Shown here one piece after another: positions 56,830-63,796 of a stretch of DNA of 64,000 nucleotides. Location of the stretch: IMG/VR virus record IMGVR_UViG_3300034062_006954, positions 1-64,000 of that record, one strand, 5' to 3'. The notes beneath the pieces are model-generated. The model saw only the letters and a list, made by a program, of their open reading frames with translations. It was not told the origin of the DNA and made no database searches. This DNA comes from a virus. How positions within the stretch are numbered: position 1 is the first letter of the stretch; every line of letters begins with the position of its first letter. Both the position numbers and the translations under genes were made by a program.

Positions 56830-57153
56830 TTAATTTGTTGGTATGTCATTTGAGCCATACTCTCTTATTAAATAGTCGGTAAAATTTTCTACACTTTCAA
56901 CATCAAACTCAACTTCCTCATGCCATATTTTTTTATCAACATCATCATATAACCACCAACCAACTAAGTCCTGAATCCATCCGAATTGTTCGTCTTGTTT
57001 TTTTCTGAGGAGTGTCGGAATACTTTTTTCAAGTTGTGAACTGGTGTTGTCAAACTCAAGTAAATCAATTCCCAAGCTATAGAGAGAATGTATCTTTTCA
57101 TCGTACTCCTTTATTTTTAATAATGTCTCGATTATGTAATCCCTTACCATCAT
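56830..57153 (-). CDS. Hypothetical protein
   Basis: 107 residues (MMVRDYIIETLLKIKEYDEK; a second Met allows a start one codon later). Helical start, then Trp-rich acidic end (FGWIQDLVGWWLYDDVDKKI). It is the first gene after tRNA-Trp on this strand. Function unknown. Confidence 0.6.
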   Translation of the reverse strand: MMVRDYIIETLLKIKEYDEKIHSLYSLGIDLLEFDNTSSQLEKSIPTLLRKKQDEQFGWIQDLVGWWLYDDVDKKIWHEEVEFDVESVENFTDYLIREYGSNDIPTN

Positions 57154-57181
57154 AAGTAGTTTAAATGTGAATTAAAATTTG

Positions 57182-57256
57182 CGGGAGCAATAGGACTCGA
57201 ACCTATAACCTGTGGTTTTGGAGACCACCACTCTATTCCAATTGAGCTATACTCCC
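57182..57256 (-). tRNA. tRNA-Trp (CCA)
   Basis: Acceptor GGGAGTA / TGCTCCC, G73; anticodon arm GTGGT-CTCCAAA-ACCAC; T-arm ATAGG-TTCGAGT-CCTAT. Confidence 0.92.
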
Positions 57257-57264
57257 ATTGTTGG

Positions 57265-57336
57265 AGGTCGGGGTGTGAATCGAACACACATAAAAGGGTT
57301 TGCAATCCTCCACATAAACCACTCTGTCACCCGACC
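57265..57336 (-). tRNA. tRNA-Cys (GCA)
   Basis: Acceptor GGTCGGG / CCCGACC, U73 (Cys identity); loop TTGCAAA; T-arm GTGTG-TTCGATT-CACAC. One A-C mismatch next to the loop. Confidence 0.88.
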
Positions 57337-57351
57337 TTGATATTTCTTTTT

Positions 57352-57388
57352 AATCCCCCAACTTCACCCCACTCGTCAGTGGGGGATT
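57352..57388. terminator. Hairpin, possible terminator
   Basis: AATCCCCCA / TGGGGGATT around an inner ACTTCACCCCACTCGTCAG; T-rich on the 5' side (terminator-like for the minus strand). Confidence 0.5.
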
Positions 57389-57488
57389 GGTCAGGTTAAG
57401 TCCTACAACTTATACCTTGGGCTATTCGTTCATGGACAAAAAGACCACTGAAGTGTGCTGTTCTATTGAGAAGCATCGTGGTACTATT
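57389..57488. other. Structured non-coding segment
   Basis: ACCAC / GTGGT closes a hairpin with TGCT / AGCA inside (about 57445-57483). No ORF or tRNA recognised between tRNA-Cys and the + gene at 57512. Confidence 0.3.
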
Positions 57489-57496
57489 ATATTTAT
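57489..57496 (+). promoter_or_regulatory. Late promoter-like element ATATTTAT
   Basis: TTATATTTATAAAAACAAAA, 15 bp before the ATG at 57512; one of few copies in the tRNA region, serving its only + strand gene. Confidence 0.5.
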
Positions 57497-57511
57497 AAAA
57501 ACAAAATTTGT

Positions 57512-57754
57512 ATGACAATAATAATACCAATTGAAGAATTAGAAAATGATTATCAAAAAAATTGGAAACTTGAAAAAATTAAAGGTGTATCAATTGATTA
57601 CGCAACAAATTCTATTAATGGTTTTTTTGAAGATACTGAATTAATCTTATTTAAGTTCAAAGATTATGGTTTTATTCATGATAATAGATTTAATACGTAT
57701 CAAATATCCATAGGACCCGCAGGTATTTTAATCCAAGTTAAAAAAACAAGGTGA
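57512..57754 (+). CDS. Small hypothetical protein
   Basis: 80 residues: MTIIIPIEELENDYQKNWKL, then GVSIDYATNSINGFFEDTEL and beta-rich end (TYQISIGPAGILIQVKKTR). Lone + strand gene, with a late-type element at the usual spacing. The stop codon overlaps the 3' end of the convergent tRNA-Lys. Confidence 0.58.
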   Translation: MTIIIPIEELENDYQKNWKLEKIKGVSIDYATNSINGFFEDTELILFKFKDYGFIHDNRFNTYQISIGPAGILIQVKKTR

Positions 57755-57826
57755 CCCTGGTGAGATTCGAACTCACGCTCCCTATATTAAAAGTATAGTG
57801 CTTTAAACCAACTAAGCCACAGGGTC
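57752..57826 (-). tRNA. tRNA-Lys (UUU)
   Basis: Acceptor GACCCTG / CAGGGTC, A73; anticodon arm CTATA-CTTTTAA-TATAG; T-arm GTGAG-TTCGAAT-CTCAC. Confidence 0.93.
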
Positions 57827-57831
57827 AATAA

Positions 57832-58134
57832 TTAAAATTTTCTATTTGGATTCATTCCTCGTTTGAAATTCACACATAATCTATCTTTATCATCAAAGAA
57901 AGTATTGACCATTGGTGTACCCAACTTAATACCACATCCATCAGGTGAAAAACTACATAAACTTCTTGCTTTACCATCTAAATTAACAGCCTCCAATAAT
58001 CTCCACTCAATACCTGTTTCAACATCGTAAACATAATCACCATCTCTTAATACATAATGTTGATTAAATTTGTTTCGTAATGATTCGTAAAACTTTGCCG
58101 ACATCATATTTGACATTAAAAGTATTTTTAACAT
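57832..58134 (-). CDS. Hypothetical protein
   Basis: 100 residues. The start is uncertain (several Met in MLKILLMSNMMSAKFYESL). Body: YVLRDGDYVYDVETGIEWRL, RSLCSFSPDGCGIKLGTPMV; beta-rich with three Cys. Function unknown. Confidence 0.52.
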   Translation of the reverse strand: MLKILLMSNMMSAKFYESLRNKFNQHYVLRDGDYVYDVETGIEWRLLEAVNLDGKARSLCSFSPDGCGIKLGTPMVNTFFDDKDRLCVNFKRGMNPNRKF

Positions 58135-58152
58135 AATTTAAGTTTTTGATAA

Positions 58153-58365
58153 TTAATTGATTCTTGTAATGTTCCCAAATTTACATAAAAGATTCATATA
58201 TTTTATTTTTTCCATCAAATAATTTTGATTTTTATCTAATAAAATAACTACTTCCATATCAACAATTGCTCTTACCTGAACCTCCTTATTGTTCGGATTA
58301 TTATCACCAAAATCAATAATTAATTCATCACCTACTTTGTATTCACCAATTTTTACTATTTCCAT
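58153..58365 (-). CDS. Small hypothetical protein
   Basis: 70 residues: IGEYKVGDELIIDFGDNNPN, KEVQVRAIVDMEVVILLDKN; a small beta-barrel-like composition. Lies directly downstream of tRNA-Ile on the same strand. Function unknown. Confidence 0.55.
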   Translation of the reverse strand: MEIVKIGEYKVGDELIIDFGDNNPNNKEVQVRAIVDMEVVILLDKNQNYLMEKIKYMNLLCKFGNITRIN

Positions 58366-58381
58366 ATTATTAATATTTTTG

Positions 58382-58456
58382 TTGTTCCGGTGGGGCTCGA
58401 ACCCACGACTTTTCGCGTATCAGACGAATACTCTAAACCAACTGAGTTACGGAACA
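58382..58456 (-). tRNA. tRNA-Ile (GAU)
   Basis: Acceptor TGTTCCG / CGGAACA, A73; anticodon arm TTCGT-CTGATAC-GCGAA; T-arm GTGGG-TTCGAGC-CCCAC. Confidence 0.9.
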
Positions 58457-58463
58457 ATGTTTG

Positions 58464-58537
58464 TGGTTCTACCAAGACTCGAACTTGGAACCCCTCCGTT
58501 ATGAGCGGAAAGCTCTAACCACTTGAGCTATAGAACC
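58464..58537 (-). tRNA. tRNA-Met (CAU), elongator-type
   Basis: Acceptor GGTTCTA / TAGAACC fully paired, A73; loop CTCATAA; T-arm CCAAG-TTCGAGT-CTTGG. Ile2 identity cannot be excluded. Confidence 0.85.
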
Positions 58538-58544
58538 TATTGTG

Positions 58545-58617
58545 TATGGGTGACAGGACTTGAACCTGCGACCACTAGTTCCCAAAACTAGCACTCTACC
58601 AACTGAGCTACACCCAT
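58545..58617 (-). tRNA. tRNA-Pro (UGG)
   Basis: Acceptor ATGGGTG / CACCCAT, A73; anticodon arm CTAGT-TTTGGGA-ACTAG; T-loop TTCAAGT. Confidence 0.9.
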
Positions 58618-58620
58618 ATA

Positions 58621-58770
58621 TTAAACAATCAAACCATAAATAAATCCAATCAAAACAACAATCAGAAGAATTAAACCAATCAAGAAAAAATCAGAATTCT
58701 TTTCAAAAAAAGATAGAATTATAAGAATTAACCCAATTATAAAAAATAAAGTTCCAATAAATAATAACAT
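58621..58770 (-). CDS. Small two-helix membrane protein (49 aa)
   Basis: MLLFIGTLFFIIGLILIILS, then FFEKNSDFF and LIGLILLIVVLIGFIYGLIV: two membrane helices joined by a charged turn. Between tRNA genes, transcribed with them. Holin-like size and hairpin topology, but no functional evidence. Confidence 0.55.
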   Translation of the reverse strand: MLLFIGTLFFIIGLILIILSFFEKNSDFFLIGLILLIVVLIGFIYGLIV

Positions 58771-58786
58771 AATTTAAGTTTTTTTG

Positions 58787-58871
58787 CGGAGAACAGAGGA
58801 CACGATCCCCACACCATAATTAGTGCCACATGCTTAGCAGGCAGTGATGACTCCTCGTCATTTTATTCTCC
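58787..58871 (-). tRNA. tRNA-Ser (GCU)
   Basis: Acceptor GGAGAAT / GTTCTCC, G73; loop CTGCTAA; long variable arm; the T-loop ATCGTGT is unusual with a 4-bp T-stem. Confidence 0.8.
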
Positions 58872-58881
58872 AAAGTTAATG

Positions 58882-58954
58882 TTGTCCCACTCTGACTCGA
58901 ACAGAGATTTTATCGTCCGTAGCGATAGGTTCTAATCCATTGAACTATAGGACA
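58882..58954 (-). tRNA. tRNA-Arg (ACG)
   Basis: Acceptor TGTCCTA / TGGGACA, A73; anticodon arm TATCG-CTACGGA-CGATA; T-arm CTCTG-TTCGAGT-CAGAG. Needs A34-to-inosine editing by the host for full decoding. Confidence 0.9.
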
Positions 58955-58959
58955 AGTTG

Positions 58960-59031
58960 CGTCCCCACCTGGACTCGAACCAGGAATACTTGATTAACAG
59001 TCAAGTGTGATTGCCTTTTCACCATAGAGAC
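58960..59031 (-). tRNA. tRNA-Asn (GUU)
   Basis: Acceptor GTCTCTA / TGGGGAC, G73; anticodon arm CTTGA-CTGTTAA-TCAAG; T-arm CCTGG-TTCGAGT-CCAGG. Confidence 0.92.
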
Positions 59032-59042
59032 ATTGTATTGGG

Positions 59043-59125
59043 CGGAAGAGAAGGGAATCGAACCCCCAAAGCCATTACGCTCAGCTGTTTTCAAGACAGT
59101 GTCCTCGTCCATTCGGACCTCTTCC
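59043..59125 (-). tRNA. tRNA-Ser (UGA)
   Basis: Acceptor GGAAGAG / CTCTTCC, G73; anticodon CTGT-CTTGAAA-ACAG; long variable arm; T-loop TTCGATT. Confidence 0.9.
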
Positions 59126-59134
59126 GTATAGTTT

Positions 59135-59210
59135 GGTGGCATGATGGGACTCGAACCCACACATACATCATCCACAATGATGCCCCTCTACCAATTGGGG
59201 TACATACCAC
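59135..59210 (-). tRNA. tRNA-His (GUG)
   Basis: Eight-bp acceptor including G(-1):C73, the His identity pair (GTGGTATG / CATGCCAC); anticodon arm CATCA-TTGTGGA-TGATG; T-arm GTGGG-TTCGAGT-CCCAT. Confidence 0.92.
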
Positions 59211-59221
59211 ATATAGTTTGG

Positions 59222-59294
59222 TGGTGATGATTGGATTTGAACCGATATAAAACGATTTTCAGTCGTTCGCCTTGACCAACTTGGCAACATCACC
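59222..59294 (-). tRNA. tRNA-Phe (GAA)
   Basis: Acceptor GGTGATG / CATCACC, A73; anticodon arm AACGA-CTGAAAA-TCGTT; T-loop TTCAAAT with one mismatch in the T-stem. Confidence 0.9.
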
Positions 59295-59301
59295 ATAAAA
59301 A

Positions 59302-59469
59302 TTATTCAGTCTCAAAACAATGATATTCACTATAACCATCATAACTCTTAATTGTCTCACCATTATAATTTACATTGGATAAAGACATAACATAAGACAA
59401 ACTTTCTTTGAATCCATTAAGGATAACTACTTTAACACCCATCTCTTTAAGTTCGTTCAATTTATTCAT
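59302..59469 (-). CDS. Small hypothetical protein (55 aa)
   Basis: MNKLNELKEMGVKVVILNGF, KESLSYVMSLSNVNYNGETI and SYDGYSEYHCFETE: alpha/beta, soluble. Starts just upstream of tRNA-Phe and is read in the same direction. Function unknown. Confidence 0.55.
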   Translation of the reverse strand: MNKLNELKEMGVKVVILNGFKESLSYVMSLSNVNYNGETIKSYDGYSEYHCFETE

Positions 59470-59494
59470 AGTTATTTAAATTTTATTGTTTAAA

Positions 59495-59680
59495 AATTTA
59501 GAGTAAGTATCCACCACGTTTAAGGCTGGCTGTGGACAGTGCTACCTACGACCTTTCCTTACTCTACAATGATTGTTTAGTCGCGGGGAATCCATCTGCC
59601 GCTTATTACTAGAATCTTGTGGCTTACTTACTATAGTTCAATCCGTTACCACTAGGAAACCCAACATTCACATTCATTGT
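59495..59680. other. Structured non-coding segment
   Basis: TAGAGTAAG / CTTACTCTA closes a tRNA-sized stretch (about 59501-59570) with TCCAC / GTGGA-type pairing inside but no canonical anticodon or T-loop. A second stretch to 59680 holds more hairpins (CGCGGGG region). No ORF. Confidence 0.38.
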
Positions 59681-59768
59681 TCTACAAAGGTACGATTTGT
59701 TTTTTGATTTCCAAATATCTTTGTAAGTTTTTTTTTTTAAAGTGGTGAAATTCGACCACTTTAGATTG

Positions 59769-59841
59769 TTCCCCCTGATGGAATCGAACCACCATATTCA
59801 GAATCAAAACCTGACGTAATAAACCTTTATACCAAGGGGGA
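59769..59841 (-). tRNA. tRNA-Gln (UUG)
   Basis: Acceptor TCCCCCT / AGGGGGA, A73; anticodon arm TCAGG-TTTTGAT-TCTGA; T-arm GGTGG-TTCGATT-CCATC with one mismatch. Confidence 0.88.
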
Positions 59842-59917
59842 GTATATATTTTCCCACGATTTCAACGAACTATTATTATAACTTTAAAAGAACAACCAAA
59901 GTTCCAAAAAACAAAAA

Positions 59918-59945
59918 AACCCTGAACTTTTTATGGCTCAGGGTT
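59918..59945 (-). terminator. Intrinsic terminator
   Basis: AACCCTGA / TCAGGGTT, followed on the minus strand by TTTTTTTG; ends the transcript from the exported-protein genes before tRNA-Gln. Confidence 0.75.
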
Positions 59946-60111
59946 CTATTTTATAAAACTATTATGATTATATCCAAATCAATACCTTAAACCATTATAT
60001 ACGTGTCTACTGACCAACAAAAATTACTTTGCGGCAGAATCGAACGTTTAATATGGTTTATTGTGTTTTTCATTTTAAGTAATAAATATATAGTTTTTTT
60101 AAAAAGTAAAT
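59946..60111. other. Non-coding gap with isolated T-arm-like fragment
   Basis: No ORF. GCGGCAGAATCGAACG (60032-60047) resembles the 3' part of a minus-strand tRNA, but no matching 5' half was found. Confidence 0.3.
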
Positions 60112-60630
60112 TTAAATTGCGATTATTTCAAAATTTCCTCTAGCATTTTTTCTAATAACAAATCTAATAACATTAGGAATATTGAATAATCTAAGTCCAC
60201 CATTGTTTAAATTAGCACCATTGAAATAGAAATCACCAGCAGTTAAATTAAGTAATCTCTGGTCACTTGGATATCTGTTTGCAAATTGAATGTGATCCAA
60301 AACCTCAGGAGTATAATTAGCAAGATACATACTATATGTTACTCTCATATCACCTCTTAATGGGTTCTTACCACAGAATACATCTTTTGCAACAGAACCT
60401 TTTTGTGTTAAAACACCAGTATCAAAAATCTTATAAGTTGATGCCAATCTTTCAAAAACAAAAGAACAATTGAAATCAATATATGATTTTACTACATCCA
60501 ATCCAAAGTTTTTAGCTTGATTAATTTGATTTGCACTTGATGTTGGACTTGAAGATAAACTACCATTTCTTTGAGCAAAAAGTCCAACAGAAAGAAATAA
60601 GAATAATGTTAAATATTTTAAAGTTTTCAT
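60112..60630 (-). CDS. Exported protein (Sec signal peptide)
   Basis: 172 residues. MKTLKYLTLFLFLSVGLFAQ is a signal peptide with cleavage before Gln. A Ser-rich stretch (NGSLSSSPTSSANQ) is followed by a folded domain (DVVKSYIDFNCSFVFERLAS; VIRFVIRKNARGNFEIIAI) with two Cys that could form a disulphide. Second gene after another exported protein (24 bp gap). Could be host-derived; role at the envelope is inferred. Confidence 0.65.
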   Translation of the reverse strand: MKTLKYLTLFLFLSVGLFAQRNGSLSSSPTSSANQINQAKNFGLDVVKSYIDFNCSFVFERLASTYKIFDTGVLTQKGSVAKDVFCGKNPLRGDMRVTYSMYLANYTPEVLDHIQFANRYPSDQRLLNLTAGDFYFNGANLNNGGLRLFNIPNVIRFVIRKNARGNFEIIAI

Positions 60631-60653
60631 TTGAATTTGGTTTTAATTGTTTA

Positions 60654-61172
60654 TTAAGGAATAACTTGCATTGATTGTAGAATCCTTCTACAAATATCAC
60701 CATTAGTTGTTGAACGTCTATCAACAGGGAATATTGCTATACCATAGAATTGCATAGTACTACTTGCATTATAAACACCCATACTCCAAAAGTTAATTTT
60801 TGTAGCCCCATCAGTAGCCGTACCATTCATCCAATAACCACTCAGACCACCACTTAAAATAACAGCAGATTCGTCAACGTTAGTTACATTTGTGTACTGA
60901 GCATTGATTGAAGTCATACCCATTTTTGCCAATTCAACCGCGTCAGAAACGTCAATAGAGGCATCTTCTTTAACTGGTCTTAAAAAGAAAGTTAGACCTC
61001 GTTCTGTTGAATTAATTGAAAACTCAGTAGTAGTATTTTTAACTACCTTAAAATCCGATGGTGCTTTGAAGCCCATCTTGTAAAGTTTGTAATTGAAGCT
61101 AGTGTATTGTGTTTGTCCAAAACTAACCACCGCCAAGCAAACCATTGCTAACACAAAAAAAATTCTCTTCAT
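60654..61172 (-). CDS. Exported protein (Sec signal peptide)
   Basis: 172 residues. MKRIFFVLAMVCLAVVSFGQ is a signal peptide cut before Gln. The mature domain (NYKLYKMGFKAPSDFKVVKN; INFWSMGVYNASSTMQFYGI; CRRILQSMQVIP) is alpha/beta and resembles small bacterial secreted proteins of unknown function. First gene of a two-gene operon preceded by the hairpin-rich region. Possibly a moron altering the envelope. Confidence 0.65.
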   Translation of the reverse strand: MKRIFFVLAMVCLAVVSFGQTQYTSFNYKLYKMGFKAPSDFKVVKNTTTEFSINSTERGLTFFLRPVKEDASIDVSDAVELAKMGMTSINAQYTNVTNVDESAVILSGGLSGYWMNGTATDGATKINFWSMGVYNASSTMQFYGIAIFPVDRRSTTNGDICRRILQSMQVIP

Positions 61173-61202
61173 TTTTTTAAAAAAAGTTTTAGTTTAAAAA
61201 TT

Positions 61203-61501
61203 TATTTATAATACGGGATAAATGTTTAAAAAAGTTTCAGATTTTTTTAATGAGTAATTGCTGAATTTATCCCTTGGTTATAAGTATATGTGATATGAAA
61301 AAAAAGAGAAATGTACCAGAGTGATTTTTGGTCATTTTTTAGTTAAAGTTTTAACTATGAGGAAAACCAACCTCTGTCATGGTTTTGTAATTGTAGAATT
61401 TTGGATTTGCTGAACTCACTCTTTCTATACATTTCTCTTAAAGGTCAGGGTAGTGTTTGTTCAAGTTTGCAGATTGATTTTAAATTTGCTGTAACTACCC
61501 T
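61203..61501. ncRNA. Three tandem long-stem RNA hairpins beside the Ro60-like gene
   Basis: Unit 1: GGGATAAA 61215-61222 / TTTATCCC 61266-61273, with TTCAG / CTGAA inside. Unit 2: 12-bp AAGAGAAATGTA 61304-61315 / 61428-61439, then AGAGTGA 61319-61325 / 61416-61422. Unit 3: AGGGTAGT 61447-61454 / 61494-61501, with CAAGTTT / AAATTTG inside. Each has TTGCTG on + shortly before the 3' stem strand. TATTTATAA (61203-61211) could promote a + transcript; a T tract after unit 2 fits a minus transcript. Strand unresolved. Confidence 0.5.
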
Positions 61502-61509
61502 TTAATGTT

Positions 61510-62907
61510 TTAAACTTCTATAATAGAATATCTTTCTGAATTAATTGTTTTGTTCATTATAGATATTGGAGTAATTTCTTCACCACCTAATACTGACTTT
61601 ACAATACTTGGTGACAAACCTGAAATCAATGCCACACCTTTTTCATCATATCGTATTGGAAAGTTTTTGCTCCTTGATTGGATATTCCAAAATATGATTT
61701 GTGGTAATGAATATCCACTATCATTATACAATCTATTAATCATTTGCATAGCACTTTCAGAATGTCTTGAGGCTTCATTAAACTCCATATCAGACATAAT
61801 CAATAGTTTTGATGGCATATCTTCAGGCTGAAGATTGTGTTTGATAGCTTGGTTCAGAATGAGGTTGAATACTGATTCTAAATTAGTAGACATCCCCCAA
61901 TCTGACCTAAGCATTTGATGATAACGATCTTTAAGATTACCATTAACTTTTTCAAGTTTTGGTTTCTCAGAGAATGTTATGAAAGCATCTTTGAACACAC
62001 CTTCATTTCTTTCTGAAATATATAATCCTAAAGAAGTCGCAACATCCATACAACTAATACTTCCCGATACGATTGAATTCATCGAACCTGAAACATCAAC
62101 TACAGGTAAAATTCTTTCAGTTGTACCTTCCATAAAATTAGGTAAAGATTTCCATTGCTCATTTGCTAATTCCCATACACCTTCTTTCAAAGTTTGAACA
62201 ACGTTGTATGGATATACAGCACCAGCATTCACTTTGGTTTCACCTTTCTTTAGTTTTTCTAAATACTCAGAAAATCCAATTGAATCGTGTTTAACAAAAG
62301 CTTTTGTGTATCTACTCATAGCCAAAGATGGAGTTTTTGAATACTCAATCTCAGTCCATTGGTTAGCACACATCTTTTGTTCAACAGTGTTAGAAACCCC
62401 AACCAATAATTTACGGAGGTTTTTAGGGGTGACATTTAAAGTCTTTCTAATTGCATTAAATATTTCACCCTTTCTTGGTATCCATTTTGCACATAGACTA
62501 TTTTCTACAATAAGTCCACTTACATACATTTGGACAGCCGCAGCTTCCAAAGGAGTACCAAAAAGAACTGAAAGATCATCCCATCTACCAAAGTATGGTA
62601 TTGCTTGTATGTTTTCACTTACAGCTTTAGGATGATTCTCCGCAAGATACTTGATGATATCTCGGAAGATTTGTCTTTCACCTGCACCACCTCTAACATC
62701 ACGAGCCCAAAATAATATTTTTAGAGCCGCCAATGGATTCTCATTAAATGCCTTTGAGAAGTTAGAGATAAGTCTATCCTTATCTTGTCCTCTCATTGCT
62801 CCAATTGTGAAGAACAAGTTTACACATTCATTCAATGTTGAAGAATTTGTAACCATCCCATTTTCAGTCAGAGTGTCATTTGTTTGAAGTGCTTCGATGA
62901 AGTTCAT
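61510..62907 (-). CDS. DUF2828/Ro60-like protein (helical-repeat plus vWA domain)
   Basis: 465 residues. The N-terminal two thirds are helical-repeat-like with FSKAFNENPLAALKILFWAR, DVRGGAGERQIFRDIIKYLA and IPYFGRWDDL, as in DUF2828/TROVE-type proteins. The C-terminal vWA domain has the MIDAS DVSGSM (about residue 270), a conserved Thr region and LLIMSDMEFNE. Ro60 (TROVE-vWA) proteins bind Y RNAs and misfolded RNAs in RNA quality control. The adjacent hairpin series is suggestive. Read alone from an apparent TTGACA/TAGAAT promoter. Confidence 0.75.
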   Translation of the reverse strand: MNFIEALQTNDTLTENGMVTNSSTLNECVNLFFTIGAMRGQDKDRLISNFSKAFNENPLAALKILFWARDVRGGAGERQIFRDIIKYLAENHPKAVSENIQAIPYFGRWDDLSVLFGTPLEAAAVQMYVSGLIVENSLCAKWIPRKGEIFNAIRKTLNVTPKNLRKLLVGVSNTVEQKMCANQWTEIEYSKTPSLAMSRYTKAFVKHDSIGFSEYLEKLKKGETKVNAGAVYPYNVVQTLKEGVWELANEQWKSLPNFMEGTTERILPVVDVSGSMNSIVSGSISCMDVATSLGLYISERNEGVFKDAFITFSEKPKLEKVNGNLKDRYHQMLRSDWGMSTNLESVFNLILNQAIKHNLQPEDMPSKLLIMSDMEFNEASRHSESAMQMINRLYNDSGYSLPQIIFWNIQSRSKNFPIRYDEKGVALISGLSPSIVKSVLGGEEITPISIMNKTINSERYSIIEV

Positions 62908-62932
62908 ATCGGTTTGTTTAATTGTGTTGTAA

Positions 62933-62961
62933 ATTCTAAGTGATTAGTTGTACTTTGTCAA
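62933..62961 (-). promoter_or_regulatory. Possible sigma70-like promoter
   Basis: Minus-strand TTGACA (62961-62956), 17 bp, TAGAAT (62938-62933), ahead of the Ro60-like gene. It fits the proteobacterial rather than the Bacteroidetes consensus, so use in this host is uncertain. Confidence 0.35.
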
Positions 62962-62969
62962 GTGATTTT

Positions 62970-63161
62970 CTAAATCTTTTTTACTTCATATTTGTGACCT
63001 GAATCAGAATTCGTCTCAAATAATTCTTTCATTTTAGTAGCATCCTCGATGTTATCAAACTCAAGTACCTCACCTTGAGTATCAAGAATAACGACAGGTA
63101 ATGTTGATTTATTTTCTTTAATGTATTTAATAATCAGATACATTTTATAATCTTTTTGCAA
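62970..63161 (-). CDS. Small hypothetical protein
   Basis: 63 residues: MYLIIKYIKENKSTLPVVIL (after MQKDYK), then DTQGEVLEFDNIEDATKMKE and KYEVKKI. Alpha/beta small fold seen in other phage early regions. Overlaps the next upstream gene by 17 bp; the ATG seven codons in (63143) is an alternative start. Confidence 0.55.
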   Translation of the reverse strand: MQKDYKMYLIIKYIKENKSTLPVVILDTQGEVLEFDNIEDATKMKELFETNSDSGHKYEVKKI

Positions 63162-63417
63162 TATTTTCGATTATATCGATTTCCTCATTAGTGAGAGCTA
63201 ATCGATGAGCTCTTATTTTTTCAGTAGTTTCATACCACATTTTTTCAGTCATTAAAAGATTCTGTGATTTAGAAAATGTCTCCAAAGTTTTGGGTAATCT
63301 ACCTTCTTCAACTAAAATTTGAATTAACTTTTCGATTTCTTTTTCGGAGCATTCATAAATAAAATCCTCAACATCGATGTCTATGTCGGCTTCTACTTCT
63401 TGATAAAATCTTGGCAT
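63145..63417 (-). CDS. Small hypothetical protein
   Basis: 90 residues, acidic and helical (VEADIDIDVEDFIYECSEKE; RLPKTLETFSKSQNLLMTEK). Starts 4 bp after the upstream stop region; probably one operon with its neighbours. Function unknown. Confidence 0.6.
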   Translation of the reverse strand: MPRFYQEVEADIDIDVEDFIYECSEKEIEKLIQILVEEGRLPKTLETFSKSQNLLMTEKMWYETTEKIRAHRLALTNEEIDIIENIAKRL

Positions 63418-63421
63418 AGTT

Positions 63422-63796
63422 TTAATTTTTTAAGTCTTGTATTTCAATTAATATTTCTGTTACTTTTTCAGGTTTCAAGTATCCTATAACATCATCTGTA
63501 ATGGGTGTAGTATAAGTTAAATCACCATTTTTGTCAAGTACAGCTAATTCATATAACCCCATATCTCCACCATATGAAAATTGATGTGATACAACTGAAG
63601 CACCATAACCATTTGGAAACATTTTTTTACATTTTACACCTCCTTCCATTTTTTCAAATTTTAGGGTTTCAAATATTTCATAGTTTAGGTTTAAAATATC
63701 AATGATACGTTGGTAAGACAATCCTGTCATTTTACTTGTATCCACAATACCATTTTCGTTATAAAACCTTCTTAATTTTTCTATTGAATTATTCAT
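63422..63796 (-). CDS. Hypothetical protein with helix-turn-helix-like start
   Basis: 124 residues. The N-terminus KLRRFYNENGIVDTSKMTGL and SYQRIIDIL resemble a small winged-helix/HTH. The C-terminal part (FSYGGDMGLYELAVLDKNGD; LKPEKVTEILIEIQDLKN) is alpha/beta. Might regulate transcription; unproven. Overlaps the protease gene upstream by 8 bp. Confidence 0.58.
   Translation of the reverse strand: MNNSIEKLRRFYNENGIVDTSKMTGLSYQRIIDILNLNYEIFETLKFEKMEGGVKCKKMFPNGYGASVVSHQFSYGGDMGLYELAVLDKNGDLTYTTPITDDVIGYLKPEKVTEILIEIQDLKN

Noticed and set aside
61383-61435. Short minus ORF (about 25 codons) within the hairpin region
   Set aside because: It lies inside the 12-bp stem and loop of unit 2, has no promoter or conservation evidence, and the perfect stems explain the sequence better.
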